NCBI RefSeq assembly: GCF_001704275.1
Contig: NZ_CP011533.1
Coordinates: forward strand, 1,178,001 to 1,242,000
Source of the DNA: Streptomyces noursei ATCC 11455
GTDB lineage: Bacteria; Actinomycetota; Actinomycetes; Streptomycetales; Streptomycetaceae
Direction: 5' to 3'
DNA: 64,000 nucleotides
In this document: piece by piece, positions 25,006-34,291 of the stretch
How positions within the stretch are numbered: the stretch's first letter is position 1
Layout: every line of letters starts with the position of its first letter
The notes under the pieces: model-generated
What the model saw: only the letters and a program-made list of their open reading frames with translations
Told to the model about the DNA's origin: nothing
Database searches by the model: none
Position numbers and translations under genes: made by a program

Positions 25006-25335
25006 GTCCCCTTTCTACACCTCCCGCATACGGTGGGCGAGCCGCACACTGCGCAGCGCAGCGGCGCCGGAAAGCGTGCGGCACAGCAGCGTCAGTAAAA
25101 CCTGTCGGTATGTTTCCCGGCTACGGGTGTGCACTCCCCGGTCGCGTACATGTAACTCTTCCCACAGGGCGGGACGGTTGCGGACCGGCCGCGAATCTGC
25201 CGGGCGGGCCCGGCGCCACACGCAACGTTCCTGGTCAGCGGGGTTTACTCGGGAGTTGGGTGAGGCGTGGGGGAAGTCGGGGAACGGCCGGGGCCGCTCC
25301 GAGGGCCGCCGGGCGCGTATGAGACGTTCGTGGGC

Positions 25336-25677
25336 ATGCATGTTGCAGCAGAGGAGATCCGTGCCGAGGCGGCCGTGCTCATCGACCACCATGCGCGCGG
25401 AGCGTGGCAGCCGAACGACGCGGACCGGAAGACCGCCGTCGCGCTGTTCCGCTTCCTGGAGACGGGGCTGCCGCTCGATGCCGAGCAGATCCGTGCCGCC
25501 CTCGCCCTCCCGGAGCCGGCGGCGCCGGTGAGCGCGGGCCTGCTGGCGCTGCTGCGCTCCACCGCGGGGCTGCTGGACACGACGGACGTGGCCGACGGCC
25601 CCGCCGGGCGGGACGCCGTCGACCACGTGTGTCTGCTGTTGGACGCGCTCGCGCTGTCCCGGCCGGACGGCCGGTGA
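25336..25677 (+). CDS. Hypothetical protein, about 113 aa
   Basis: A helical, acidic, Leu/Ala-rich soluble protein (HVAAEEIRAEAAVLIDHHAR, FRFLETGLPLDAEQIRAALA). ATG 25336 is preferred because homologous sense starts there; an upstream GTG at 25267 with weak SD would add 23 residues of low-complexity sequence. No motif is recognisable. It is divergent from the sensor phosphatase over a 330-base gap in which I see no other gene, and it converges on the APC permease. Confidence 0.6.
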   Translation: MHVAAEEIRAEAAVLIDHHARGAWQPNDADRKTAVALFRFLETGLPLDAEQIRAALALPEPAAPVSAGLLALLRSTAGLLDTTDVADGPAGRDAVDHVCLLLDALALSRPDGR

Positions 25678-25733
25678 GCGGACGGGGCGTTTGACGACGG
25701 ACCCGGGGCAGCGCCCGGGGGCCGTCGGACGGG

Positions 25734-27188
25734 TCAGGGTCGGGCCGGTTCCGTCGTCTCCGTGGTTCCGGCCATTTCGTCCTCCGGGACCGAGATGACC
25801 CAGTGGCTGTCCTGTCGCGGGCGGAGGTAGACCGCCCAGTAGACGCCGGCCACCGCGATCACCCCGCCGGTGATCAGCAGGCTTTCGGCGCTCTGCTGGC
25901 ACAGCACCCACGCCAGGACGATCACGATCAGCGCGGGGACCACCGGCCACAGCGGCATCCGCCAGGCCAGCCGGTGCTTGTGCTCGCCTCGGCGGGAGAC
26001 CAACGCGCCCAGCGCGACGAAGACGTACATGCCGGCCACCGCCACGCCGGTCACCTCGTTGAGGGTGTCGAGGGTGACGAAGCACAGCGCGGCGCCGGGG
26101 ACGCCGACCGCGAGGGTGGCCGCCCAGGGTGACCCGAAGCGCTTGCCGACGTGCGAGAAGATCCGGTTGACCGGGGTCGGCCAGGCGGCGTCGCGGGCGG
26201 AGGAGAAGACCACCCGGGAGTTCTGGATCACCATCACGATCGCCGCGTTGATGATCGCCAGGGCGATGCACAGGCTGACGAAGGTGCCGACGGCGGAGTT
26301 GCTCCAGCCCTGGACCATTCCGGCGAGGTTGCCGGCGCCGAGGGTCGCCAGGTCGGGGGCGCCGAGGGTGATGGCGACGACCGGGACGAGGACCACGGCG
26401 GCGCCGATGGCGAGCGTCCACAGCACGGTGCGGGAGACGTTGCGCCGCGGGTTCTCCATCTCCTCGGCCAGGTACACGGCGGTGGAGAAGCCCTGGAGGA
26501 TGAAGAGCGCGGTGGCGAGCCCGGCCACGATCAGCCCGCCGGTGACCGCGGTACTGGTGCCGTGCCCGGCGTCCATGACGGGGTGGATGAGGGTGGTCGC
26601 GGACCGCTGCGTGTGGCTGAAGCCGAGGAACGCCACGACCGCGGCGGCCACCACTTCCAGTACGAGGAAGATGCCGGTGATCCAGGCGTTGGCGCGCAGG
26701 TCGAGCAGGCCCATGGCGGTGGCCAGCAGCATGACCGCGGCGGCCGTCATCTGCTTGTCCAGGTGCACCAGCGGGGCGAGGTAGTCGGCGGTGCCCAGCG
26801 CGATGATCGGGGGCACGATCATGACGACGATCAGGGAGAGCACGAAGACCAGCCAGCCGGCCAGCCGGCCCATCAGGGTGCCGACCATGGCGTACTCACC
26901 GCCGGAGCTGGGGATCAGGGTGCCCAGCTCGGAGTAGGTGAACGCCACTCCCACGCACAGCACCGCCGCGATCGCGATGGTCAGTGCCGTACCGGTGCCG
27001 AGGGTGGCGAACGAGTCCGGCACGATCACGAACAGCGAGGATGCCGGGGTCAGGCAGGACAGGGTGAGCAGGGTGCCGCCGACCACACCGATCGACCGGG
27101 TGAGTTTGGGACTGTCCGCCGGTGTCGCGGGCCGGCTCTTCGGCGCTGCGGTGGCGGTGGCAACTGGCGTGGTGGGCATATCGGTCAT
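25734..27188 (-). CDS. APC-family amino acid/polyamine permease
   Basis: This 484-residue integral membrane protein has twelve predicted helices. KLTRSIGVVGGTLLTLSCLT, SELGTLIPSSGGEYAMVGTL and GFSTAVYLAEEMENPRRNVS are the APC signature regions. It would import an amino acid or amine by cation symport. The start is ATG 27188; the frame extends upstream but without SD. A good sigma-70-like promoter lies at 27293-27322. Substrate cannot be assigned. Confidence 0.9.
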   Translation of the reverse strand: MTDMPTTPVATATAAPKSRPATPADSPKLTRSIGVVGGTLLTLSCLTPASSLFVIVPDSFATLGTGTALTIAIAAVLCVGVAFTYSELGTLIPSSGGEYAMVGTLMGRLAGWLVFVLSLIVVMIVPPIIALGTADYLAPLVHLDKQMTAAAVMLLATAMGLLDLRANAWITGIFLVLEVVAAAVVAFLGFSHTQRSATTLIHPVMDAGHGTSTAVTGGLIVAGLATALFILQGFSTAVYLAEEMENPRRNVSRTVLWTLAIGAAVVLVPVVAITLGAPDLATLGAGNLAGMVQGWSNSAVGTFVSLCIALAIINAAIVMVIQNSRVVFSSARDAAWPTPVNRIFSHVGKRFGSPWAATLAVGVPGAALCFVTLDTLNEVTGVAVAGMYVFVALGALVSRRGEHKHRLAWRMPLWPVVPALIVIVLAWVLCQQSAESLLITGGVIAVAGVYWAVYLRPRQDSHWVISVPEDEMAGTTETTEPARP

Positions 27189-27292
27189 CCGGGTCCCATC
27201 GGTGCTGGAGGGCAGGAGGGGTGGCACTGCCACGGGTGGCGTGCCGGCGAGCGGTCGCACCAGATGCACTGCGGGGCCGCTGCGGTGACCGG

Positions 27293-27322
27293 AATACAAC
27301 CTCCGTCCGGCACTCCCGTCAA
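27293..27322 (-). promoter_or_regulatory. Housekeeping-type promoter for the APC permease
   Basis: Reading the minus strand, TTGACG (27322-27317) and TGTATT (27298-27293) are 18 bases apart, about 105 bases before the permease ATG. Six and four bases match the usual -35 and -10 closely (5/6 and 4/6). Confidence 0.5.
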
Positions 27323-27410
27323 GAGTTCGTTAACCTCATTCGGCAACGAAATCCGCAGCTCTTGCCGCAGCAAACACAGCTATCCATGCTCAGTTAGCCC
27401 TATCTGCGCG

Positions 27411-27443
27411 GAATCCGCGGGCTTTTTGGCGGGCTGCGGATTC
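27411..27443. terminator. Hairpin downstream of the second SpoIIE phosphatase
   Basis: GAATCCGC (27411-27418) pairs with GCGGATTC (27436-27443). It lies about 54 bases past the stop of the minus-strand phosphatase gene. With the promoter above it accounts for the 27189-27496 gap. Confidence 0.5.
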
Positions 27444-27496
27444 TTCGGCGGTGCGGTCCGGCGACTTTCCACGTCACGCGCCCCACGGGGCGGGTT

Positions 27497-29581
27497 TCAG
27501 CCGTCGTGGCCCCGGACGCGGGCGATCAGCAGCGCGACGTCGTCGTGGTCGTTGCCGTGCCGCAGTTCCCCCAGGAGGCGGTCGCAGAGCTCCTCCAGCG
27601 GCCGCTCGGGCTCGGCGAGCAGCCCGAGGAGCAGGTCCAGACGGGCGTCGATGGGCTGGTCGCGGGTCTCGATCAGTCCGTCGGTGTAGAGCACCAGTTG
27701 ATCGCCGGCGCGCAGCGGCACGGTGGTCTGCTCGAAGGTCACGCCACCGACGCCGAGCGGGGCGCCGGTGGGCAGGTCCAGGAGTTCCGGCGGTTGGCCG
27801 GGGCGCACCACGACGGGCGGCAGGTGTCCCGCGACGGCGATCCGGCACTCCTCCCGCTGCGGGTCGTGGACGGCGTAGAGGCAGGTCGCGAACGCCGGGT
27901 CGAGGCCGCCGGCGATGTGGTCGAGGTGGTGGAGCACCTCGGCGGGGGCGAGGTCGAGGTCGGCCAGCGCGCGGGTGGTGGTGCGCAACTGCCCCATGGT
28001 GGCCGCCGCGTTGATGCCACTGCCCATCACGTCGCCGACCACCAGCGCGGTCTTGTCCTCGGCGACCGGGATGACGTCGAACCAGTCGCCGCCCACCTCG
28101 CTGGCCGCCTGCGCGGGCTGGTAGCGGTAGGCGATGTCCATGGTGGTGGGCTTCGGCGGCCGGTGGTTCATCAGGTGCCGCTGGAGGGTGAGCGCGGTGC
28201 GGCGCTCGCTCTGGTAGGAGCGGGCGTTGTCGATGCAGACCGCCGCCCGGGCGGCCAGTTCGACGGCGAGCACCGCGTCGTCCTCGTCGAAGGGGACCGG
28301 ATTGTCCGTGCGGTAGAGCGACAGCGCGCCCAGCACCTCGCCGCGGGCGATCAGCGGCACCGCCAGATAGGAGTGCAGCCCGGCCTCCCGCAGCAGCTCG
28401 GCGCCCCGTTGGTCGGCGGCGATGTGCCGGCGGTCCGCCGGGCCCACCTCGGTGACCAGCACCGGCCGGGCCTCGGTGACGCAGCGGGTGATCAGCCGCT
28501 CGGTCTCGTAGGCGGCCAGCTGCCCGGTGGGGTCGGCGGCCCCCATGGCGGGTGTCTCGCCTGCCGCGGCGGTCGCCAGCGCCCGGAAGCGGGCCGGCCC
28601 GCCGCGGTCGCGCACGGCGGGGCGGCGGCCGTCCAGGACGGCGTCGAGGACGTCCACGGCGGCCAGGTCGGCGAGCTCGGGCACGATGACGTCGGCCAGT
28701 TCCTGGGCCGTCTGGCCGACGTCGAGGGTGGTGCCGACGGTCGCCGAGGCGTCCGCGATGACCGCCAGGCGCCGGCGGGCGCGGGCGGCCTCGGTCGCGG
28801 CCCGGTGCTGGTCGGTGACGTCCACGACGGAGGTCGCCACGCCCAGCACCCGCCCGTTGGCGTCCTCCAGCCGGTAGTACGAGACCGACCACGCCTGGTC
28901 GGCGTCGGGGTGGGTGGCGGTGGGGCCGATGGAGAAGTCGTCCAGCAACGGCCGGCCGGTGGCCAGCACCTCACGCATCCGCTCCTCGATCGCGTCGGTG
29001 TCCAGGAAGGACAGCGCGTCCCGGACGTGCCGTCCGATGTGCCGCTCGGCGGCCAGGTCGTTGATCCGTTCCAGCGCCGGGTTGACCATGACGAACCGCA
29101 GGTCGGTGTCGAGCACCGCGAGCCCGATCGGCGACTGGGCCACCAGGCGCACCGACAGCGCCAGGTCCCGCTCCACCTCGCGCAGCACGGCCTGGTCGGT
29201 GGCGATGCCCAGGGCGTAGGAGGCGCCGTGTTCGTCCTGGAGCCGCATGTTGCGGAACTCGACCAGTCGGGTACTGCCGTCCTTGTGCCGGACGGGAAAG
29301 ACCCCGGCCCAGCTCTCCCCGCCGGACATCACCTCCGCGAACAGCCGCAGGACCAGTTCCACGTGCTCGGGGTGGACCAGCAGCCGGGCGGCGGACCGCC
29401 CGAGCGCCTCGTCGGCGCGCCATCCGAAGAGCTCCTCCGCCTGCGGGCTCCACAGCGTGATCCGACCCTTGGCGTCCAGCATCACGGCGGCCACGCCCAG
29501 GACATCGAGCAGCCCGCCGGGGTGCGACGGCCCGGCCCCGGCCTGGGCAGCACTCTCCGGGAACGCGTCGGTCGCACCCAT
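27497..29581 (-). CDS. PAS-PAS-GAF-SpoIIE (PP2C) phosphatase
   Basis: This 694-residue soluble regulator has a first PAS (about 25-130, GRITLWSPQAEELFGWRADE), a second PAS (about 145-265), a GAF domain (about 285-455) and a SpoIIE/PP2C domain (about 475-690, GGDWFDVIP and VGDVMGSG). Unlike the phosphatase at 22282 it has no membrane segment and no HATPase, so it is an internal (redox, light or ligand) sensor that dephosphorylates an anti-sigma-factor antagonist. ATG 29581 is chosen because upstream sequence is low-complexity. It is monocistronic and divergent from the acyl-CoA ligase. Confidence 0.9.
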   Translation of the reverse strand: MGATDAFPESAAQAGAGPSHPGGLLDVLGVAAVMLDAKGRITLWSPQAEELFGWRADEALGRSAARLLVHPEHVELVLRLFAEVMSGGESWAGVFPVRHKDGSTRLVEFRNMRLQDEHGASYALGIATDQAVLREVERDLALSVRLVAQSPIGLAVLDTDLRFVMVNPALERINDLAAERHIGRHVRDALSFLDTDAIEERMREVLATGRPLLDDFSIGPTATHPDADQAWSVSYYRLEDANGRVLGVATSVVDVTDQHRAATEAARARRRLAVIADASATVGTTLDVGQTAQELADVIVPELADLAAVDVLDAVLDGRRPAVRDRGGPARFRALATAAAGETPAMGAADPTGQLAAYETERLITRCVTEARPVLVTEVGPADRRHIAADQRGAELLREAGLHSYLAVPLIARGEVLGALSLYRTDNPVPFDEDDAVLAVELAARAAVCIDNARSYQSERRTALTLQRHLMNHRPPKPTTMDIAYRYQPAQAASEVGGDWFDVIPVAEDKTALVVGDVMGSGINAAATMGQLRTTTRALADLDLAPAEVLHHLDHIAGGLDPAFATCLYAVHDPQREECRIAVAGHLPPVVVRPGQPPELLDLPTGAPLGVGGVTFEQTTVPLRAGDQLVLYTDGLIETRDQPIDARLDLLLGLLAEPERPLEELCDRLLGELRHGNDHDDVALLIARVRGHDG

Positions 29582-29868
29582 CCAGGCACTCCTTCCGCCG
29601 GTCCGCGAGACCGACAGCCGTGGCGCTCCGTGCACGGACCGGTCGTGCCGTGCTGCCGCTGCCCTCCATCATCTCTCGACACCGGACGGACCCGCAGGCA
29701 GAGCAGGGCCCGCCAGTGGCGAGGGCCGTACCGGAGGGAGCATTATGTGCCGCCGTCCCCCACCTGGGCGACCTGGTTGACGATATTGATCCACTGAGCG
29801 GTGGCCGGACAACGCCCGCGCGGGAGCACCCGACTTGGAGATGTCGATCTCTTGGGACTACCCTGACA

Positions 29869-29889
29869 TTAGTTGCTGGAGGCAACCAA
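29869..29889. promoter_or_regulatory. MarR-type dyad before the acyl-CoA ligase
   Basis: TTAGTTGC (29869-29876) and GCAACCAA (29882-29889) form a near-perfect inverted repeat (7 of 8) with a five-base spacer, 60 bases before the ligase ATG. The GTTGC/GCAAC core is the kind of dyad bound by MarR-family repressors. No marR gene is adjacent. The remaining 29582-29868 bases show nothing else. Confidence 0.5.
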
Positions 29890-29949
29890 TAATCGTTTTC
29901 GTACCCCCGGGTGCTCCCATACGCCGCCGGGGTCAGGAGGAAGCCCTCA

Positions 29950-31494
29950 ATGCCCATATCCGACCAGCCGTTCCGCACATATGTGGAGGAGAACCTCGAT
30001 GCACTTAACCGCGACCCCGGCCACGAGGCCCTGGTCCACCAGGGCCGCCGGGTCACCGCCGGCGAGTTCCGCGCACTGGTCCTGCGGATGGCCCGCGCCC
30101 TGCGCGAGCGCGGCGTCCAGCGCGGCACCACCGTCACCCTGCTGAGCGGCAACCTCCCGGAGACCGTCGCCGCCCGCTACGCAGCCAACCTCGTCGGCGC
30201 CCGGGTCAACCACCTCTACAACAAGCTCTCCGCCGACTCCCAGGCCGCGATCGTCCGCGACGTCGAGACCCGCGCCCTGATCGTCGATCCGCGGCTGGCC
30301 GAACGGGCCGCGGAACTGGTCGAGTTGGCGCCCGTCCCGGACGTCCTGGTGCTGGGCCCGGCCAAGCTGGGCACCGACCTGCTGGAGCTGGCGGCCGGCC
30401 ACAGCGACGAGCCGTTCGTCACCGACGCCCGGCCCGACGACATCTGCACCATCCGCCACACCGGCGGCACCACCGGCCACCCCAAGGGCATCTGCACCAG
30501 CTTCGAGCAGGTGCGGTGGTTCACCGGGGCGCTCCCGGAGTTCGAGGACGTGGTGCACCGGCAGTTGGTCTGCACCACCCTCGCGCACGCGGCCGGCTAC
30601 ATGGCCGACGGCGTCCTGCGCTCCGGCGGCACCGTCGTCCTGCTCGACGACTTCGACGCCGAGGAGGCGCTCGCCACCATCGAACGGGAGCGGATCACCG
30701 CCCTGTTCCTGCTGCCGCCGCTGCTGTACCAGCTGATGGACCACCCCGACCGGCCGGGCACCGACACCTCCAGCCTGCGCATGGTCACCTACGGCGGCTG
30801 CCAGGCGTCGCCGGCCCGACTGGCCGACGCGGTACGGGCGTTCGGCCCGGTGCTGGTGCAGGGCTACGGCCAGAACGAGGCCGGCGGCATCAGCGTGCTC
30901 ACCCAGGAGGACCACGACCCCGAGCGCCCCGACCGACTGCGCTCGGCCGGCAAGGTGCTGCCCGATGTCGAGGTGGCGGTCCGGGACGAGTCCGGACGCG
31001 ATCTGCCGCCCGGCGAGCACGGCGAGATCTGCGTCCGCTCCAGCATGATCATGCAGGGGTACTGGAAGCAGCCCGAACTGACCGCGGAGGTGCTGCGGGA
31101 CGGCTGGCTGCACACCGGCGACGTCGGATTCGTCGACGAAGAGGGCTACCTGACCATCGTCGACCGGCTCAAGGACATGATCGTCGTGGTCGGCGGCCAT
31201 GTGTACACCACCGAACTGGAGGACCTGCTGAACTCGCACCCGCAGGTACTCCAGAGCGCCGTCTACGGCGTCCGCGACGCGGACCGGATGGAGCGGGTGC
31301 ACGCGACGGTGGTGCGGACCCCCGGCGGCGACGTCGACGCGGAGCAGCTGCGCGCGATGGTGCGCGAGGTCCGCGGCCCGATGTACGAGCCGGCCCGGAT
31401 CACCTTCGCCGAGGCACTGCCGCTGACCGACGCGGGCAAGCCGGACAAGAAGGAACTCCGGCGCCGCGCCGAGGAGTCGGGCGCCGCGGCCTGA
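29950..31494 (+). CDS. AMP-dependent synthetase/ligase (acyl- or aryl-CoA ligase)
   Basis: This 514-residue ANL-superfamily enzyme activates a carboxylate with ATP. Motif A3 is TGGTTGHPKGI (about 179-189), A5 is YGQNEAGG, A7 is GWLHTGDVGFVDEEGYL, A8 is VDRLKDMIVVVGGHVYTTEL and A10 is PLTDAGKPDKKEL, with the catalytic Lys. The A8 segment has HVYTTEL instead of the usual NVYPxEV. GGAGG is ten bases before ATG 29950. It stands alone, flanked by a dyad upstream and a strong hairpin downstream, so it is monocistronic. Fatty acid or aromatic acid as substrate cannot be decided. Confidence 0.88.
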   Translation: MPISDQPFRTYVEENLDALNRDPGHEALVHQGRRVTAGEFRALVLRMARALRERGVQRGTTVTLLSGNLPETVAARYAANLVGARVNHLYNKLSADSQAAIVRDVETRALIVDPRLAERAAELVELAPVPDVLVLGPAKLGTDLLELAAGHSDEPFVTDARPDDICTIRHTGGTTGHPKGICTSFEQVRWFTGALPEFEDVVHRQLVCTTLAHAAGYMADGVLRSGGTVVLLDDFDAEEALATIERERITALFLLPPLLYQLMDHPDRPGTDTSSLRMVTYGGCQASPARLADAVRAFGPVLVQGYGQNEAGGISVLTQEDHDPERPDRLRSAGKVLPDVEVAVRDESGRDLPPGEHGEICVRSSMIMQGYWKQPELTAEVLRDGWLHTGDVGFVDEEGYLTIVDRLKDMIVVVGGHVYTTELEDLLNSHPQVLQSAVYGVRDADRMERVHATVVRTPGGDVDAEQLRAMVREVRGPMYEPARITFAEALPLTDAGKPDKKELRRRAEESGAAA

Positions 31495-31530
31495 TCACAT
31501 CGACCGGTCCGGGACGCCGGACCGGTGAGA

Positions 31531-31565
31531 GCGGGCCGCCGCAGCACGTGTCTGCGGCGGCCCGC
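31531..31565. terminator. Perfect 14-bp-stem bidirectional terminator
   Basis: GCGGGCCGCCGCAG (31531-31544) pairs with CTGCGGCGGCCCGC (31552-31565) over the loop CACGTGT, between two convergent genes. Confidence 0.88.
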
Positions 31566-31579
31566 CCGGCTGCGCACGG

Positions 31580-31915
31580 TCAGAACCACCAACCCAACAG
31601 GCCACGGAGAATGCGTCCGATGAGCCCGATCTCGTGGAACTCGCAGCCTTCCCGCTCATAGTGGCCGCGGCCGCGATGGCCCTCACGGCCCTCGTGACCG
31701 GATCGCCCCTCTTCGCCGAATTTGCCGAAGCCGACGAAGTCGCAGTCGTCGTCCCGGCGGTGACGGTGGTTGCGACCGTGATGACCACGGCCGTGATCCC
31801 CGCTCACCGCGACGGTCTGCCCCTGAGAGGCAGCCTGGGCCATACCGACTGTCGGGACGACCGTCGCGGCGGTGAGCACCGCGACGGCCAGGGAACGTCC
31901 TATGAACTTACGCAT
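31580..31915 (-). CDS. Secreted His/Gly/Arg-rich protein with amphipathic C-terminus, 111 aa
   Basis: The start is ATG 31915 with GGAG upstream. Signal peptide RKFIGRSLAVAVLTAATVV with cleavage after AQA (about residue 28). The mature part has a His/Arg/Gly-rich middle (HGRGHHGRNHRHRRDDDCDF, HEGREGHRGRGHYEREG) with two Cys, and ends in IGLIGRILRGLLGWWF. This last part is a short amphipathic, cationic and aromatic helix as in membrane-active peptides. I do not know the family. Metal binding by the His-rich part or membrane insertion by the tail are guesses from composition. Confidence 0.72.
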   Translation of the reverse strand: MRKFIGRSLAVAVLTAATVVPTVGMAQAASQGQTVAVSGDHGRGHHGRNHRHRRDDDCDFVGFGKFGEEGRSGHEGREGHRGRGHYEREGCEFHEIGLIGRILRGLLGWWF

Positions 31916-32095
31916 GCGCTGCTCCTGATATGGCAGGAAATCGGACAAGGTGATCGGTACCGCGCGGTACCGGGTTCCTCGCAGGCGCAGCGGACGGCCA
32001 CTCCAACAGCCCGCGGATTGCGGCTGAACGGGTACCGCCGGGACGACCGGGCCCGGACGGGCACCGCGCGACGGTGCGTTCCGCGGCCGGTCGGG

Positions 32096-33109
32096 TCAGT
32101 GCTTACGGGCCCGGCTGGGCTGGACCCTGGCGGGCTCGCCGGGCATCTTCGGGTGGTCCGGCGGATAGGGCAGGTCGCCCAACCCCTCGTCGGCGGCGTG
32201 CCGGTCGGCGAGCTCCAGCAGGGCCTCCAGGCCGAAGGCGTGGTCGGCCATGTCCGCGTGGACATCGCCGAGTTCGGCGAACCGGGGCGGGACGGTGCGC
32301 AGGTCGAAGTCCTCCGGCTCGACGGCGGACAGCTCCTCCCAGCGCAGCGGGGTGGAGACCGTCGCCCGGGGCCGGGCGCGCAGCGAATAGGGCGAGGCGA
32401 TGGTGCGGTCGCGGGCCATCTGGTTGTAGTCGACGAACACCTTCTCGCCGCGCTCCTCCTTCCACCAGGCCGAGGTCACCAGCGTGGGCAGCCGCCGCTC
32501 CAGCGTCCGTGCCACGGCGATCGCGGCCCGTCTGACCTCGGTGAACGTCCAGTGCGGGCGGATCGGTACGTAGACGTGCACCCCGCGGCCGCCGGAGGTC
32601 TTCGGCCAGCCGCGCAGCCCGTGCTCGGTCAGCAGCGCGCGCAGCTCGTGGGCGACGGTGACGGCGTCGGCGAAGCCGGTGCCGGGCTGCGGGTCGAGGT
32701 CGATCCGCAGCTCGTCGGGGTGCTCGGTGTCCGCCCGGCGGACCGGCCAGGGGTGGAAGGTCAGGCACCCCAGGTTGGCCGCCCAGACCACGGCGGCGGG
32801 TTCGTTCGGACACATCTCGTCCGCGAACCTGCCACTGGGGAAGGTGATGCGGGCGGTCGGCAGCCAGTCCGGCAGCCCCTTGGGCGCCCGCTTCTGGTAG
32901 AAGAACTCGCCCTCGACGCCGTCGGGGAACCGCTGCATGGTCGTCGGCCGGTCCCGCAGGCCGCGCAGCACCCCGTCCGCCACGGACAGGTAGTACTGGG
33001 CGACGTCCAACTTGGTGAATCCGCGCGCCGGGTAGTACGTCTTGTCCGGGTTCGACACGCGCACCGCACGCCCCGCGACGTCCAGTTCCACAGCTCGGGC
33101 TCCGGCCAT
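32096..33109 (-). CDS. LigD-type polymerase/primase domain protein (NHEJ)
   Basis: A stand-alone 337-residue archaeo-eukaryotic-primase domain as in the polymerase module of LigD. The catalytic acids are D137 and D139 in ELRIDLDPQPG, with SGGRGVHVYVPI after them and FVDYNQMARDRTIASPYS in the C-terminal half. It adds (ribo)nucleotides at double-strand breaks during Ku-dependent end joining. ATG 33109. It is divergent from an ATP-dependent DNA ligase over 104 bases, the usual actinomycete arrangement of split LigD functions. No ku gene is in the window. Confidence 0.93.
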   Translation of the reverse strand: MAGARAVELDVAGRAVRVSNPDKTYYPARGFTKLDVAQYYLSVADGVLRGLRDRPTTMQRFPDGVEGEFFYQKRAPKGLPDWLPTARITFPSGRFADEMCPNEPAAVVWAANLGCLTFHPWPVRRADTEHPDELRIDLDPQPGTGFADAVTVAHELRALLTEHGLRGWPKTSGGRGVHVYVPIRPHWTFTEVRRAAIAVARTLERRLPTLVTSAWWKEERGEKVFVDYNQMARDRTIASPYSLRARPRATVSTPLRWEELSAVEPEDFDLRTVPPRFAELGDVHADMADHAFGLEALLELADRHAADEGLGDLPYPPDHPKMPGEPARVQPSRARKH

Positions 33110-33213
33110 GACTCCACGCTAGGGTCCGCCGGGGAACCCCGCGCGGTGGGCGGCCCGGCGGGGCGGCCGGTCCCGGCGGGCGGGAACGGGCGCCGGCCCG
33201 CAGGATCGAGGGC

Positions 33214-34275
33214 ATGGACCTGCCCGTGATGCCCCCGGTCTCCCCCATGCTCGCCAAGTCGGTGGCGAAGATCCCCGCCGGCATGCAGTACGAGGCCAAG
33301 TGGGACGGCTTCCGCGTCATCGTGTTCCGGGACGGCGACGAGGTCGAGATCGCCAGCCGCACCACCAAGTCCCTCAGCCGCTACTTCCCCGAGGTGCTGG
33401 CCGCGGCGCGGGCCGAACTCCCGCCGCGCTGCGTGCTGGACGGCGAGATCGTCATCGCGCACGACGGCCGGCTGCACTTCGAGGAACTGCTGGAGCGCAT
33501 CCACCCGGCCGATTCCCGGGTGCGGACGCTGGCCGCCCGCACGCCCGCCTCGCTGGTCGCCTTCGACCTGCTGGCGCTGGACTCCGCTTCGCTGCTGGAC
33601 GAACCGCAGACCGCCCGCCGGGAAGCCCTGGTCGAGGCGGTGCGGCCGGCCCGGGCGCCGGTGCACCTCGCGCCCGCCACCACCGACCGGGAGCTGGCGC
33701 AGCGGTGGTTCGCGCAGTTCGAGGGGGCCGGGCTGGACGGGGTGATCGCCAAACCGCCGGACCTGCCGTACCGGCCGGGCGAGCGGGTGATGTACAAGGT
33801 CAAGCACGCCCGGACCGCCGACTGCGTGGTCGCGGGCTACCGGCTGCACAAGAGCGGGCCGGTGGTCGGCTCGCTGCTGCTCGGACTGCACGACGACGCC
33901 GGGCACCTCCAGCACGTCGGGGTGTGCGCGTCGTTCCCCATGGCCCGGCGGCGCGCCCTCGTCGAGGAGCTGGCACCGCTGCGGATGGACGACGCCACCG
34001 GGCACCCCTGGGGCGCGTGGGCCGACGAGGCGGCGCACGCCGGCCGCCGGATGCCGGGCGGGCCGAGCCGCTGGAGCGGCGGCAAGGACCTGTCGTGGGT
34101 GCCGCTGCGCCCGGAGCGGGTGTGCGAGGTGGGCTACGACCACATGGAGGGCAGCCGGTTCCGGCACACCGCGCAGTTCCGCCACTGGCGTCCCGACCGT
34201 ACGCCGGAGAGCTGCACCTACGCGCAGTTGGAGGAGCCGGTCGGCTACGACCTGGGCGAGCTGCTCGGCGACTGA
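33214..34275 (+). CDS. ATP-dependent DNA ligase (LigC type)
   Basis: This 353-residue ligase has the nucleotidyl-Lys K29 in YEAKWDGFR, then SRTTKSLSRYFPE, LDGEIVI (motif III), LVAFDLLALD (IIIa), GVIAKPPDLPYRPGERVMYK (IV-V) and an OB-fold C-terminal domain to the end. It seals nicks using ATP and is paired with the divergent LigD-type polymerase, so a role in end joining or stationary-phase repair is likely. The lengths of both genes are normal for the split form. Confidence 0.93.
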   Translation: MDLPVMPPVSPMLAKSVAKIPAGMQYEAKWDGFRVIVFRDGDEVEIASRTTKSLSRYFPEVLAAARAELPPRCVLDGEIVIAHDGRLHFEELLERIHPADSRVRTLAARTPASLVAFDLLALDSASLLDEPQTARREALVEAVRPARAPVHLAPATTDRELAQRWFAQFEGAGLDGVIAKPPDLPYRPGERVMYKVKHARTADCVVAGYRLHKSGPVVGSLLLGLHDDAGHLQHVGVCASFPMARRRALVEELAPLRMDDATGHPWGAWADEAAHAGRRMPGGPSRWSGGKDLSWVPLRPERVCEVGYDHMEGSRFRHTAQFRHWRPDRTPESCTYAQLEEPVGYDLGELLGD

Positions 34276-34276
34276 C

Positions 34277-34291
34277 CCGGCCGGTGGCCGG
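34277..34291. terminator. Small hairpin between convergent genes
   Basis: CCGGCC-GGT-GGCCGG directly between the ligase stop and the MASE1 gene stop. Confidence 0.35.

Noticed and set aside
22291..25098. 935-codon open frame antisense to the sensor phosphatase
   Set aside because: Low-complexity shadow of a gene with clear domains; no SD or family motif.
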